Part shown: piece after piece, positions 1 through 9,000 of the stretch
Position numbering within the stretch: the stretch's first letter is position 1
How the letters are laid out: the number at the start of each line of letters is the position of its first letter
NCBI GenBank assembly: GCA_964406575.1
Contig: CAYOSH010000005.1
Coordinates: 62,001 to 126,000 of the forward strand
Reading direction: 5' to 3'
DNA from: WTAW01 sp964406575
GTDB lineage: Bacteria > Acidobacteriota > Aminicenantia > Aminicenantales > Aminicenantaceae
Length of the DNA stretch: 64,000 nucleotides
Notes under the pieces: model-generated
The model's input: only the letters and a program-made list of their open reading frames with translations
Database searches by the model: none
Told to the model about the DNA's origin: nothing
Made by a program: the position numbers and the translations under genes

Positions 1-236
1 ACGACCTCTCTCACACCCAGCACTTCTGCTGCTGCGAGCTGCTCTTTTTCTCTTGTTTTAGCGAGTTCTTCAGGTTTAACATTGAGGTCGTCCGTTCCTT
101 TATCTCCGTTGGAACAAACCACATAGACGACAGATTTACCCTGTTGAATAAAAGTAGCAACCGAACCCGCTGCCCCGAATTCGGCATCGTCAGGATGAGG
201 TGTTATGACCAGGATGTCTGCTTTTTTATCTTCCAT
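1..236 (-). CDS. PIG-L (LmbE) family deacetylase, N-terminal part
   Basis: Reading from an ATG at 236 down to the window edge gives 78 codons starting MEDKKADILVITPHPDDAEF. The HPDDAEF segment at about residues 13-19 is the hallmark zinc-binding motif (His-Pro-Asp-Asp) of the PIG-L/LmbE deacetylases, which remove N-acetyl groups from GlcNAc-type substrates. Members include the bacillithiol enzyme BshB and the mycothiol enzyme MshB. The next conserved stretch, VVYVVCSNGDKGTDD, also fits the family (normally T-x-GDKGT). The C-terminal two thirds lie outside the window, so the substrate subclass cannot be judged. The divergent neighbour is a double-GNAT protein, the architecture of mycothiol synthase MshD; the pairing is suggestive of low-molecular-weight thiol or sugar chemistry but proves nothing. 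Confidence 0.88.
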   Translation of the reverse strand, partial: MEDKKADILVITPHPDDAEFGAAGSVATFIQQGKSVVYVVCSNGDKGTDDLNVKPEELAKTREKEQLAAAEVLGVREV

Positions 237-320
237 AACGGACCTTTGATAAGTTATCTTTCAAAAATTGTATAATATTGTTCCCTCTGTTACAATTCTT
301 TATTCTATCGGGTCCTCACA

Positions 321-379
321 TGTAGGGTCAGCTCCCCGAGTGGACCACAAGGAGAACCGTTTGGGAAACGGTCCCTACA
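321..379 (+). repeat. Family A double-hairpin repeat, full copy
   Basis: A 59-bp unit bounded by TGTAGGG and CCCTACA. Inside are two hairpins. The first (326-346) has arms GGTCAGCTC/GAGTGGACC around a CCC loop, with one mismatch and one wobble pair. The second (356-372) has perfect arms ACCGTTT/AAACGGT around a GGG loop. Related copies occur at 410-430 (first hairpin only), 452-505, 3876-3924, 14685-14734 (opposite strand) and 58887-58948, always between genes. Confidence 0.85.
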
Positions 380-409
380 CTCTGAATGGTTAACGATACT
401 GCGATGGTG

Positions 410-505
410 GATCAGCTCCCCGAACGGACCGACATATGATGTTGATCGTATTGTAGGGTCAGCTCCCCGAACGGACTGCACAGAGGACCGTTTGGAAAAC
501 GGCCT
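410..505 (+). repeat. Family A repeat, one half copy and one degraded copy
   Basis: Positions 410-430 hold only the first hairpin of the family (AGCTCCCCGAACGGACC). From 452 a second unit starts with TGTAGGGTC, keeps the first hairpin in eroded form and the second as CCGTTT-GGA-AAACGG, but lacks the terminal CCCTACA. Together with the copy at 321 they fill most of the 289-bp space between the deacetylase and the acetyltransferase. A TATAAT at 271-276 is the only other notable signal there. Confidence 0.75.
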
Positions 506-525
506 CAAGAGGGTGTATTGAGATC

Positions 526-1452
526 ATGGAATACAAAGTTGTGAATTATTCCGATAAAATGTTTCCAGGGCTTTTGGATTTTTATAGAGAGATGGTCGGC
601 GGTGTTTTTCGTTCTGGGAAGTCAGGACGACAATTGTTGACCAACATGCTCGGCAAGCCACACTTTGATCCCAGAAGAGATCTCTTTATTGCTGAAATGG
701 GTCAAACCGTTGTGGGACTTCTGCTCATCATCTCCGAACTTAAGATCGGAAGAATTGTCTTGAGCTGTCAACTCCATCACAACTATTCCTATCAGGGCGT
801 ACTCTCAGCCTTGTGGAAAAAGGGAATTCTCCGGTGTAAAGAGATCGGTGGAGAAAAGGTCCATGTTTGTCTTCATGAAAATTTCAAACTTGCCAGAGGT
901 TTTTTCTCGGAATCCGGATTTTCACCCGTACGTGTATTCGTCGAACTGGTATGTGACTTAAAGAACACAATACCTGATTTTCCAGAATCCAAAATGGGCC
1001 GGAGGACTTTTTTTAAGGAGGGGGAAGAGCTCCTCCTCGCAGAACTCCAGAATCGGATTTTTAAGGGGAGTTGGGGATTCTGTCCGAATACGGCAGAAGA
1101 AATCAAATATTACCTGGAGCTCACTCAGTGTCGGCTGAGGGATATCCTTTTGCTCAAGGATGGAACGGACATCATAGGCTATCTCTGGTCGCATGCCAGT
1201 CTCGGAGGAGAATCCGCTTCAAAAATTGGGCGCATCCACATGTTTGGGATCACTCCAGAGTTTAAAGGGCGGCGTTTGAGCAAAAAACTTATGAGAATCG
1301 GCCTCGAGGAAATGAAAACAAAAGGATTTGAGGCCGTTGAATTGACGGTGGATGAGGATAACCGGCCGGCTTTCGCACTGTATGACTTTTTCGGGTTTAG
1401 AGAAAAATACACCAGCGTCTGGTATGAAAAAGCGATCCGGGACCTTGCTTAA
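526..1452 (+). CDS. Tandem GNAT-family N-acetyltransferase
   Basis: This 308-residue protein has two GNAT-like halves. The first (about residues 30-150) is degenerate. The second (about 215-303) carries the acetyl-CoA loop region PEFKGRRLSKKLM followed by helix residues and the typical DNRPAFALYDFFGF motif near the C-terminus. A double-GNAT layout of about 300 residues is that of mycothiol synthase (MshD) and several antibiotic or amino-acid acetyltransferases. The substrate cannot be inferred. The ATG at 526 follows a TTGAGATC stretch without a clear Shine-Dalgarno. Family A repeats fill the upstream space, so any promoter must lie within or between the hairpins. Confidence 0.85.
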   Translation: MEYKVVNYSDKMFPGLLDFYREMVGGVFRSGKSGRQLLTNMLGKPHFDPRRDLFIAEMGQTVVGLLLIISELKIGRIVLSCQLHHNYSYQGVLSALWKKGILRCKEIGGEKVHVCLHENFKLARGFFSESGFSPVRVFVELVCDLKNTIPDFPESKMGRRTFFKEGEELLLAELQNRIFKGSWGFCPNTAEEIKYYLELTQCRLRDILLLKDGTDIIGYLWSHASLGGESASKIGRIHMFGITPEFKGRRLSKKLMRIGLEEMKTKGFEAVELTVDEDNRPAFALYDFFGFREKYTSVWYEKAIRDLA

Positions 1453-1455
1453 AAC

Positions 1456-1590
1456 CTGCCGGACCTGATCATTGCTCGAATCGATCTCTGCAGCCTTTTT
1501 GAGGTTCTCGAAATCGTTCATAAATCTGTGGGTGTGGTCAATTCCGACGAGATGCATGATGAAATCGAATTCGTAGATAATGGACTTGGA
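1456..1590 (-). pseudogene. Possible gene fragment, opposite strand to the GNAT 3' end
   Basis: On the minus strand between the acetyltransferase stop and the repeat at 1597, the frame reads IIYEFDFIMHLVGIDHTH followed by RFMNDFENLKKAAEIDSSND. It looks like natural protein composition, not a shadow. The frame then runs on antisense into the GNAT gene, where it is meaningless. I do not recognise the family. Best reading: the start of a gene whose remainder was lost. Weak evidence. Confidence 0.25.
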
Positions 1591-1596
1591 TTTTTT

Positions 1597-1812
1597 ATGA
1601 ATAATTCAGGATTAAGATGGATTGTTCACGGACCGAGGTTGCTGCTGCGGCAAGGCAGTGGCCCACGAAGCTGTAGTGAACTACCGCGAGTGGGCTGCAA
1701 CGAAGACGCTGTAGTGAGATCGGTTCGCCCGAAGGGTAAAAGATGCTGACAATAAGATGTGGAGTTTTTTTTGATTTAAAGTGTCAGCAAATTTTATGAA
1801 TAATTCAGGATA
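1597..1812. repeat. Family D element with direct ATGAATAATTCAGGAT ends and an internal long hairpin
   Basis: The 16-mer ATGAATAATTCAGGAT occurs near 1597 and again near 1796, about 200 bp apart. Between them, 1631-1724 can fold into a long imperfect hairpin: outer arms ACCGA/TCGGT, middle arms GCAGtggCCCAC/GTGGGCTGC, and an apical hairpin GTAGT-GA-ACTAC at 1673-1684. The same terminal motif, inverted, bounds a 157-bp element at 59092-59248 that also contains a CCCAC...ACAGCTTCTG segment. This fits a small non-autonomous mobile element; a structured RNA is not excluded. Confidence 0.55.
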
Positions 1813-1816
1813 AGTG

Positions 1817-1845
1817 TTGAGAAGGTAAAAGGAAGTCTTTATAAT
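1817..1845 (+). promoter_or_regulatory. Sigma-70-type promoter for the transketolase gene
   Basis: TTGAGA (1817-1822) and TATAAT (1840-1845) are separated by 17 bp. They lie directly after the right end of the family D element. The predicted start near 1852 gives a leader of about 140 nt to the ATG at 1993. The leader contains a small GGAGAG/CTCTCC hairpin around 1905-1921. Confidence 0.6.
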
Positions 1846-1992
1846 AGTCTCTTTTTTGTTGCAAATATCTATCAAAACTGGACAGTTGCAAGAAATCAGA
1901 ACAGGAGGAGAGCCTCTCTCCCCTTAATATCTCTCTATACAATCGATCTCATTATACAGATGTTTTCAGGTGAAAAAGGAGGGAACAATCGC

Positions 1993-3831
1993 ATGGAGAA
2001 AAGAGACGTTTTAGAAAAGATCGCGAAAAGATTGCGCATCCATTCGCTGAGGATGACCAGCAAAGCGGGTTCGGGCCACCCGACAACCTGTTTATCCATC
2101 GCTGATATTATGGCCTGCCTTTTTTTCGAGGAGATGACGTACAACATCGCTGATCCTTTTGACTGGGCCAATGACGAGCTGGTGTTGTCCAAAGGCCATG
2201 CCGCACCTATTCTTTGGGCGGCATATGCCGAGGCCGGGATCATCCCCATAAAAAGCCTGATGAACCTGAGGAAGATCACCAGTGTCCTCGAAGGACATCC
2301 CACCCCCCGGATGAAATGGGTGAAAGCAGCCACTGGCTCTCTCGGACAAGGCCTCTCAGTGGGTGTCGGGCTTGCGATCGCTATGAAGCTCGGAAAATCA
2401 CGCCGCAGAGTCTACGTCTTGATGGGAGATGGCGAATGTGCGGAGGGGGCCGTATGGGAAGCGTCCAATCTGGCCTCGCATCTGGGTCTTGATAACCTCT
2501 GTGCTATTGTGGATATCAACAGATTGGGACAGTCTGAAGCAACGATGTTCGGTCATGATATCTCTGCGTATGAGAAGCGGTTCCAAGCGTTCGGATGGGA
2601 TGTCCAGAAGATCGATGGGCACAGTATCGGAGAGATCCTTCGAGCATTCGAATGGGCGAGACAGTCGAAGAAACCGACAGCCATCCTGGCCAAGACCCTC
2701 AAAGGGAAAGGGGTCTCATTTCTTGAGGATAAGAACGGCTGGCATGGAAAACCTCTCAAAGACAATGATTTGATGCGGGCGCTCAAGGAGATCGGTCCTA
2801 TGCCAGAGATCGATTCGAAAAAATTCGTCAAAAAGCCGAAAAAAGTCAAAGGCCCTCAACTCACCAAAAGGAGCAACTTTAAAAGAACCCACTATGAGAA
2901 AAGTACGGCCACAAGACGCGCCTATGGGAATGCTCTCTTAAATCTGGGAAAAATCAACAATGCAGTTGTCTGCATCGATGGAGATGTCCAGAATTCCACG
3001 TACGCTGAAGATTTTTTCAAGGCTTTCCCCAAGAGATCGTTCCAGGCGTATATTGCCGAGCAAAACATGGTGGGTGTGGGAATTGGCCTGTCAGCCAAAG
3101 GATATCAGCCCTATCTGGCAACCTTTGCTGCCTTCTTGAGCAGGGCTCATGACCAGATAAGAATGGCCGCCTATTCCTTCGCCAACATCAAGGTGGTTGG
3201 CTCTCATGTGGGTGTGAGTATCGGAGCGGATGGACCCTCGCAAATGGGGCTCGAGGATCTGGCCATATTTCGGCCGATCCCGGGCTGTGTGGTGCTCTAT
3301 CCTTCGGATGCCTATTCCACAGAAGCCTGTATGTCCGAGATGTCCAAACACAAGGGTTTGTCCTATCTCCGGACAACAAGGCCTGGCACACCTCTGATCT
3401 ACGACAGGGATGAAAAATTTCCCATAGGCGGCTCTAAAGTGGTGAAAAAGAGCAGCACGGATAAGGCAACTGTTATAGGCGCGGGAATCACCCTTCATGA
3501 AGCCCTCAAAGCTTATAAAGCGCTTAGAGGAGAGGGAATCGCTGTGCGCGTTATAGATGCTTACTCTGTGTCTCCTATCGATGGGGAAAATATACGGCGG
3601 GCTGTGAAAAAAACGGGTAGAAAAGTCGTTGTTGTTGAAGACCATTTCGAACAGGGGGGGCTGGGGGATGCCGTCGCTTCAGCTCTGGGAGGATGTGCCG
3701 AAATCGTGCATCTCGCCATAAAGGATCTTCCCCGGTCGGGACAGCCGGATGAACTCCTGGATAAATACGGAATAAGCGCAAAACACATTCAAAATGCCGT
3801 GAAGTCCCTCATCAAAAGCCGCAAGAGGTAA
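1993..3831 (+). CDS. tkt: Transketolase (single-chain)
   Basis: A 612-residue thiamine-diphosphate transketolase that moves two-carbon units between sugar phosphates in the non-oxidative pentose phosphate pathway. The N-terminal half shows SGHPTTCLS, the SKGHAAP segment and the TPP/metal motif GDGECAEGAVWEA...IVDIN. The Pyr domain starts near residue 300 with TRRAYGNALLNL and includes the glutamate in IAEQNMVG. A C-terminal transketolase domain closes the protein. The length, about 50 residues shorter than E. coli TktA, matches the compact transketolases of many anaerobes. The start is chosen at ATG 1993 because AAAGGAGGG (1976-1983) lies 9 nt upstream; an earlier in-frame ATG at 1960 overlaps that ribosome-binding site. 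No other pentose phosphate gene is adjacent. Confidence 0.95.
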   Translation: MEKRDVLEKIAKRLRIHSLRMTSKAGSGHPTTCLSIADIMACLFFEEMTYNIADPFDWANDELVLSKGHAAPILWAAYAEAGIIPIKSLMNLRKITSVLEGHPTPRMKWVKAATGSLGQGLSVGVGLAIAMKLGKSRRRVYVLMGDGECAEGAVWEASNLASHLGLDNLCAIVDINRLGQSEATMFGHDISAYEKRFQAFGWDVQKIDGHSIGEILRAFEWARQSKKPTAILAKTLKGKGVSFLEDKNGWHGKPLKDNDLMRALKEIGPMPEIDSKKFVKKPKKVKGPQLTKRSNFKRTHYEKSTATRRAYGNALLNLGKINNAVVCIDGDVQNSTYAEDFFKAFPKRSFQAYIAEQNMVGVGIGLSAKGYQPYLATFAAFLSRAHDQIRMAAYSFANIKVVGSHVGVSIGADGPSQMGLEDLAIFRPIPGCVVLYPSDAYSTEACMSEMSKHKGLSYLRTTRPGTPLIYDRDEKFPIGGSKVVKKSSTDKATVIGAGITLHEALKAYKALRGEGIAVRVIDAYSVSPIDGENIRRAVKKTGRKVVVVEDHFEQGGLGDAVASALGGCAEIVHLAIKDLPRSGQPDELLDKYGISAKHIQNAVKSLIKSRKR

Positions 3832-3875
3832 ACACTGGTGGGTCTTTTCATAGAAAAAACAGCTCTATAATGTGA

Positions 3876-3924
3876 TGTAGGGTCTGTTCCCCGAATGGAC
3901 CATACAGAGGACCTTTTGGGCAAG
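3876..3924 (+). repeat. Family A repeat, 3'-eroded copy
   Basis: Starts TGTAGGGTC and keeps the first hairpin (GGTCTGTTC-CCC-GAATGGACC, two mismatches). The second hairpin is eroded (ACCTTTTGGGCAAG) and the terminal CCCTACA is missing. It ends 11 bp before the thermonuclease-like gene, so it forms that gene's 5' leader or promoter region. Confidence 0.75.
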
Positions 3925-3935
3925 ATCTTCTCCAA

Positions 3936-4742
3936 ATGACACGTATCAAAAAGCGTATTCCAAGTGTTAGTGTCTTTTTGCCTGTCCTGCTTTTCTTCAT
4001 TCTTGACATTATGCCAGGTCTCTCAAATGACAATGAGGGACCAAAAAGCTTTCGCTCTAATGACACAGGCGTGGTTATTGTTGTGTATGACGGGGATACG
4101 ATCAAAGTCAGGCTTGACGACGGGAGTGTGCAAAAGGCAAGGCTTATCGGCATCGACGCCCCTGAGATCGAGGATGAGAGGGATGAGGTGAAGTTTCTGG
4201 CCCGGACATCGAAGAGATTTGCCTTTTTCCATCTCTACCGTAAACGCGTGCAATTGGAATATGATTGGGAACGCGTGGATAAATACGGCAGGATCCTCGT
4301 CTATGTATGGACAGAGAACGCTGGGCTCTTCAACGAATTCATCCTGAACGAGGGATTTGCCTCAGTTTTTACAAAATTTCCCTTTAAACGGGAGTACAGA
4401 GAGCGATTCATTGCGGCTGAAAAGCGCGCCAGGGATCTTGAAAAGGGCTTCTGGCAGAAAGAGCCTTTCAGATCCATCTCTGTGGAAGAGGTCCCTGATC
4501 ATGTGGGGACATTATTGTCCGTGAAATTTTATTGTTCGAAGGTCAGAACCAGAGGGAATTTTACCTTTCTTGATTCTTCAGCAGGTTTTTCAGCGCTCAT
4601 CCCGCAGGCACAGGTCTCTCTGTTTCCTCAGATTCATTCCTTGGAAGGACAAATTTTATCCGTGAAAGGTTTCCTGGAAACCTACAGGGGAAAACCTCAG
4701 ATTTTGGTTTTTTTGCCCCTGCAGCTCGAGGTTATCGAGTAG
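3936..4742 (+). CDS. Secreted staphylococcal-nuclease-like protein with C-terminal OB-like domain
   Basis: The 268-residue product starts with a basic stretch and a hydrophobic segment (about residues 10-29), consistent with a signal peptide. The SNase fold covers about residues 45-175: DGDTIKVRL, ARLIGIDAPEIE and DKYGRILVYVW contain the counterparts of the metal-binding aspartates, the catalytic glutamate and the two arginines of staphylococcal nuclease, so the active site looks complete. Residues about 185-268 form a second beta-rich domain resembling an OB-fold (VGTLLSVKFYCSKVRTRGNFTFLD). Predicted role: calcium-dependent hydrolysis of nucleic acid outside the cytoplasm, possibly for scavenging. 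It is preceded by a family A repeat and no good ribosome-binding site is visible. Confidence 0.85.
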   Translation: MTRIKKRIPSVSVFLPVLLFFILDIMPGLSNDNEGPKSFRSNDTGVVIVVYDGDTIKVRLDDGSVQKARLIGIDAPEIEDERDEVKFLARTSKRFAFFHLYRKRVQLEYDWERVDKYGRILVYVWTENAGLFNEFILNEGFASVFTKFPFKREYRERFIAAEKRARDLEKGFWQKEPFRSISVEEVPDHVGTLLSVKFYCSKVRTRGNFTFLDSSAGFSALIPQAQVSLFPQIHSLEGQILSVKGFLETYRGKPQILVFLPLQLEVIE

Positions 4743-4840
4743 GGAGGAATCGGCCTGCCTGGCTGTATTTGACAGGGGCGGATTATTGTTTTATAAAGCA
4801 TTGGTAACTCGAAGAAAATCGGAGAAAAGAGTCAAGTAAG

Positions 4841-6049
4841 GTGGAAGTCGGTAATCTCCTGTTTTATTTTTTCATCATCTTCACTTCTGCAAAGATCCTC
4901 GGAGAGTTGAGCGTTCGGCTCAGAATGCCGCCCATCATCGGTGAACTTGCCGCAGGTGTGCTCTTGGGGAATTATGTGCTGGGAGTTATCGATTCGTCTA
5001 ACCACGTCTTGATGTCCTTTGCCGAGATCGGCGTGATCTTCCTCATGTTCTATGTGGGCTTGGAGATCCGCGTCAAAGATCTTTTTGCCGTGGGCCGCAC
5101 AGCCATCCTCGTGGGCATTCTCGGTGTGATCTTCCCATTAGTCATGGGCCTTGGAGTCATGTTCGCCCTTGGGTACGAGATCGTAGAGAGCCTGTTTATC
5201 GCAACCGCCATTCTGGCAACGAGCGTCGGGATATCCGTCAAAGTTCTTCAAGATATGGGTTTGATCAAACACAAGGTGGCCTACATCATACTCGGCGCGG
5301 CAGTTCTGGATGATATTCTGGCGCTCATCGTGCTGGCTCTTGTCAAAGGATTGGCCCGCGGGAAATTTAATGTCGTGGAATTTATCCTTCTGGTCATCGA
5401 GTCTCTCGTGTTCGTCGGTTTTCTGACGATCTGGGGGCCCCGGCTCTCGCTCCGGACGCGCAGATGGGTGGAACGGCTGAATATCCCCGAAGGGCCGTTT
5501 GTCCTCTCTGTGATCCTCTGCCTGGGGCTGGCCGAGCTGGCGGACGTGATCGGGCTTGCGGCCATCATCGGGTCTTTTATGGCGGGGGTCGTGATCGATG
5601 AGCTGGCTGGCGTATATGACTTGGAGAATAAGGTCAAGTATGTCAACGAGTTTCTGATGCCCTTTTTCTTCGTGATGATGGGCGCCCATCTGAACCCTAG
5701 AGCGTTCCTCTCACCGAGCTTGCTCTTTCTGACTTTATTTATCACTGTTGTGGCGGTGGCCAGCAAAATGGCCGGAGCGATATTCGGTTGTCTGAATGAG
5801 GACTGGCAGACACGGCTTCAGACTGGAGTGTGTATGATTCCGCGAGGTGAAGTGGGGATCATCGTCGGGCTTGTCGGCCTCCGTCTTCAGACGATCTCAC
5901 TCGATATGTATAGTGTCGTTTTGGGAATGTCCCTGCTCACAACCGTTGTCACGCCACCCCTCATCGTGATGGCTTTTCGACAAAGACGCAGAACAAAACC
6001 CAGCACTACGTCATCAACTAAGAGCAGTAGTGAAAAGACAAAAACATGA
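4841..6049 (+). CDS. CPA2-family sodium/proton (or potassium/proton) antiporter
   Basis: The 402-residue protein is almost entirely hydrophobic, with about 12 membrane spans, and fits the Na_H_Exchanger (CPA2, KefB/NapA-like) family. Typical features are the opening half with RMPPIIGELAAGVLLGNYVLG, the ATAILATSVGISVKVLQDMG helix, the AAVLDDILALIVLALV helix with the paired aspartates used for ion exchange, and PRGEVGIIVGLVGL near the C-terminus. There is no C-terminal TrkA-N/KTN domain, so ligand gating as in KefC is not expected; the tail is only a Ser/Thr/Lys-rich stretch. The start codon is GTG at 4841 with a weak, distant GGAG. Probable role: pH and sodium homeostasis. Confidence 0.9.
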   Translation: MEVGNLLFYFFIIFTSAKILGELSVRLRMPPIIGELAAGVLLGNYVLGVIDSSNHVLMSFAEIGVIFLMFYVGLEIRVKDLFAVGRTAILVGILGVIFPLVMGLGVMFALGYEIVESLFIATAILATSVGISVKVLQDMGLIKHKVAYIILGAAVLDDILALIVLALVKGLARGKFNVVEFILLVIESLVFVGFLTIWGPRLSLRTRRWVERLNIPEGPFVLSVILCLGLAELADVIGLAAIIGSFMAGVVIDELAGVYDLENKVKYVNEFLMPFFFVMMGAHLNPRAFLSPSLLFLTLFITVVAVASKMAGAIFGCLNEDWQTRLQTGVCMIPRGEVGIIVGLVGLRLQTISLDMYSVVLGMSLLTTVVTPPLIVMAFRQRRRTKPSTTSSTKSSSEKTKT

Positions 6050-6090
6050 AGCCACAAATGGTGTGGATATAAAAGAGAGGAGGTTTACTC

Positions 6091-9000
6091 ATGAGATTGG
6101 CCAAAAAAATCATATATCTCGGCATGGTCTTTGTTCTTTGGGTCGGAATGTCCACAGGATTGAGCGGGAGTTCCGATAGATCTTCTGGGCAGAAGCCGAT
6201 CTATGATGAGGCTCTCTACAAAGCTATGAAATGGCGCTGTATCGGTCCCTACCGTGGAGGACGAGTGACGGCTGTGACGGGTATCCCCAGCCTTCCGAAC
6301 ACATATTATTTCGGCGCAACGGGAGGGGGTGTCTGGAAATCCGAGGACAGCGGACTGAACTGGGAAGCTGTCTCTGACGGATTTTTCAAAACAGGTTCAG
6401 TAGGAGCCATTGCGGTTTCCGATTGGGACCCGAATGTGGTCTACGTGGGAATGGGAGAAGCACCCATCAGGGGAAACGTCTCTCACGGGGACGGTATGTA
6501 CAAATCCACGGATGCCGGGAAAACATGGACTCCTATCGGTCTGGCGGACACAAGCCAGATAACAAGAGTCCGGATCCATCCGAGTGACCCGGACCTGGTT
6601 TATGTGGCCGCACTCGGTCATGTCTATGGTCCGAACGAAGAAAGGGGAGCGTTCCGGTCCAAGGATGGGGGGAAGACATGGGAAAAAATCCTTTTCCGCA
6701 GCGATAAAGCGGGTGCCATAGACCTCATCATGGATCCGTTCAATGCACGGGTGCTTTATGCCTCTATCTGGGAGGCCTCCCGGACGCCCTACAGCCTGAC
6801 GAGCGGAGGTGAAGGAAGCGGACTCTTCAAAACCGTCGATGGCGGGGACACCTGGACAGAGATCTCCCGCAACAAGGGGCTTCCTGAAGACATACTCGGG
6901 AAGATCGGTGTATGCGTGTCGGGAGCTCAGAGAGATCGAGTCTGGGCCATTGTCGAAGCCAGAGACGGAGGCGTTTTCCGTTCAGACGACGGCGGAGAGA
7001 CTTGGCTGAAGATGAACGACGATCGCCGTCTGCGCCAGCGTGCCTGGTACTACAGCCGGATCTATGCAGACCCCAAGGACGCCAACACCGTTTATGTGCT
7101 CAACACGGGTCTCTACCGGTCGGTAGATGCTGGAAAAACGTATACATCCATCCGTGTGCCACACGGAGATAATCATGACCTGTGGATCGACCCCGGAGAG
7201 CCCCGCCGGATGATCAACGGGAACGATGGCGGGGCGAATGTGAGCACAAACGGCGGAGTGTCATGGACCGCCCAGGACAATCAACCCACGGCTCAGTTCT
7301 ATCATGTGACGACTGATGATTCATTTCCCTACATGGTCTATGGAGCCCAGCAGGACAACAGCACTGTCCGGATCGTCAGCCGCACCACTGAGGGCGGTAT
7401 CGACACGTCCGACTGGCATTCCGTAGGAGGAGGGGAGAGCGGCCATGTCGCTCCCCGCCACGACAATCCCGATATCGTGTATGCCGGGAGCTATGGAGGC
7501 CTCATCACACGGTGGGATTACACGACCCGTCAGGAAAGGGTGATCACAGCCTGGCCGGAGAATCCGATGGGATGGGGAGCCGAAGACCTCAAATACAGGT
7601 TCCAGTGGACCGCTCCCATTGTCGTCTCGCGCTTTGACTCCAACGTCCTCTATCATGCGGCCCAGGTCCTGTTCAAGACGACGAACGAGGGACAGAGCTG
7701 GGAAGTCATCAGCCCAGACCTCACGACCAACGACAAGACAAAGCAACAAAAATCCGGGGGCCCGATCACCCATGATGACACCAGCGTGGAGTACTATTGC
7801 ACGATCTTTGCGGTGTCAGAGTCCTTTCACGACCCGAAAATCCTGTGGGTCGGATCGGATGATGGCCTTGTCCACATCACCAGGGATGGAGGCAAGAACT
7901 GGGTGAACATCACGCCCAAACAGATGCCGAAGTGGAGCTTGATCAGCATGATCGAAACTTCAACTTTTGATCCGGGAACAGCCTATCTCGCTGTGGATAG
8001 ACACGAACTGGACGATTTCGGCCCCTACATATACAGGACTGAGGATTTTGGGAATACGTGGACAAAGATCACCGACGGATTACCGAAAAACACTTTTGTC
8101 CGTGTTGTGAGGCAAGATCCGGCTCGAAAAGGCCTCCTGTATGCAGGGACAGAAACAGGGGTCTATGTTTCCTTTGATGATGGCGGCCGCTGGCAGTCTC
8201 TTCAGCTCAACCTCCCCGTTGTTCCGATCCATGACATGGTGGTCAAGGACAGCGATCTTGTGGTCGCTACCCACGGCCGGTCTTTCTGGATTCTGGATGA
8301 TCTCACTCCACTTCATCAGATCACTGAAGATGTGGCTCAAGCCGAAGTTTTTCTTTTTAAGCCTCGCAATGCCACCAGGATGGGAGGCCGCGACTTTCCC
8401 AGGCCTCATGTCGGCCAAAATCCACCCAGCGGCTCTGTCTTTTATTACTATCTCAGAGAGAAACCACAAACAACGATATCTCTTGAATTTTTGGATGCTG
8501 AAGGTCAACTCATCCGGAAATTCACCAGCCAAAAGGAGGACAAAGAACTCGATGAAGTGCCTCCATCGAGGTTCGATCAACGCCGTTCAGAGAGTGTGCC
8601 CGCTGAGCCTGGGATGAACCGGTTCGTCTGGAATATGCAATATCCGGACGCCACACGTGTGCCCGGTGCCATACTCTGGGCGGGAAGACTCAACGGGCCC
8701 CTGGCCGTGCCCGGTGTCTATCAAGTGAAACTAAGCGTAGGGGAGGAGTCTCTGACCGAATCTTGGGAGTGGAAAAAAGATCCCCGTCTTGAGACCTCAC
8801 TGGGGGATTTTGAGGCGCAGTTCGATCTCCTGATCAAGATCCGCGACAAATTGTCAGAAGTCAACGCGTCCATCAATCAACTCCGTACGATCAGGGATCA
8901 GGTCGATGACCTTCTGAAGAAGATCAAGGATAATCCCCACGCTACAGAGATCGAGAAGGCCGGTGAGAGCTTGAAGGCAAAACTCAAAAAGGTCGAGGAT

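Noticed and set aside
1960..1992. Upstream ATG of transketolase at 1960
   Set aside because: The 11-codon extension contains the Shine-Dalgarno of the ATG at 1993 and has no family counterpart.
5138..5766. Overlapping minus-strand open frames opposite the antiporter
   Set aside because: Antisense shadows of a membrane-protein gene with a clear family assignment.
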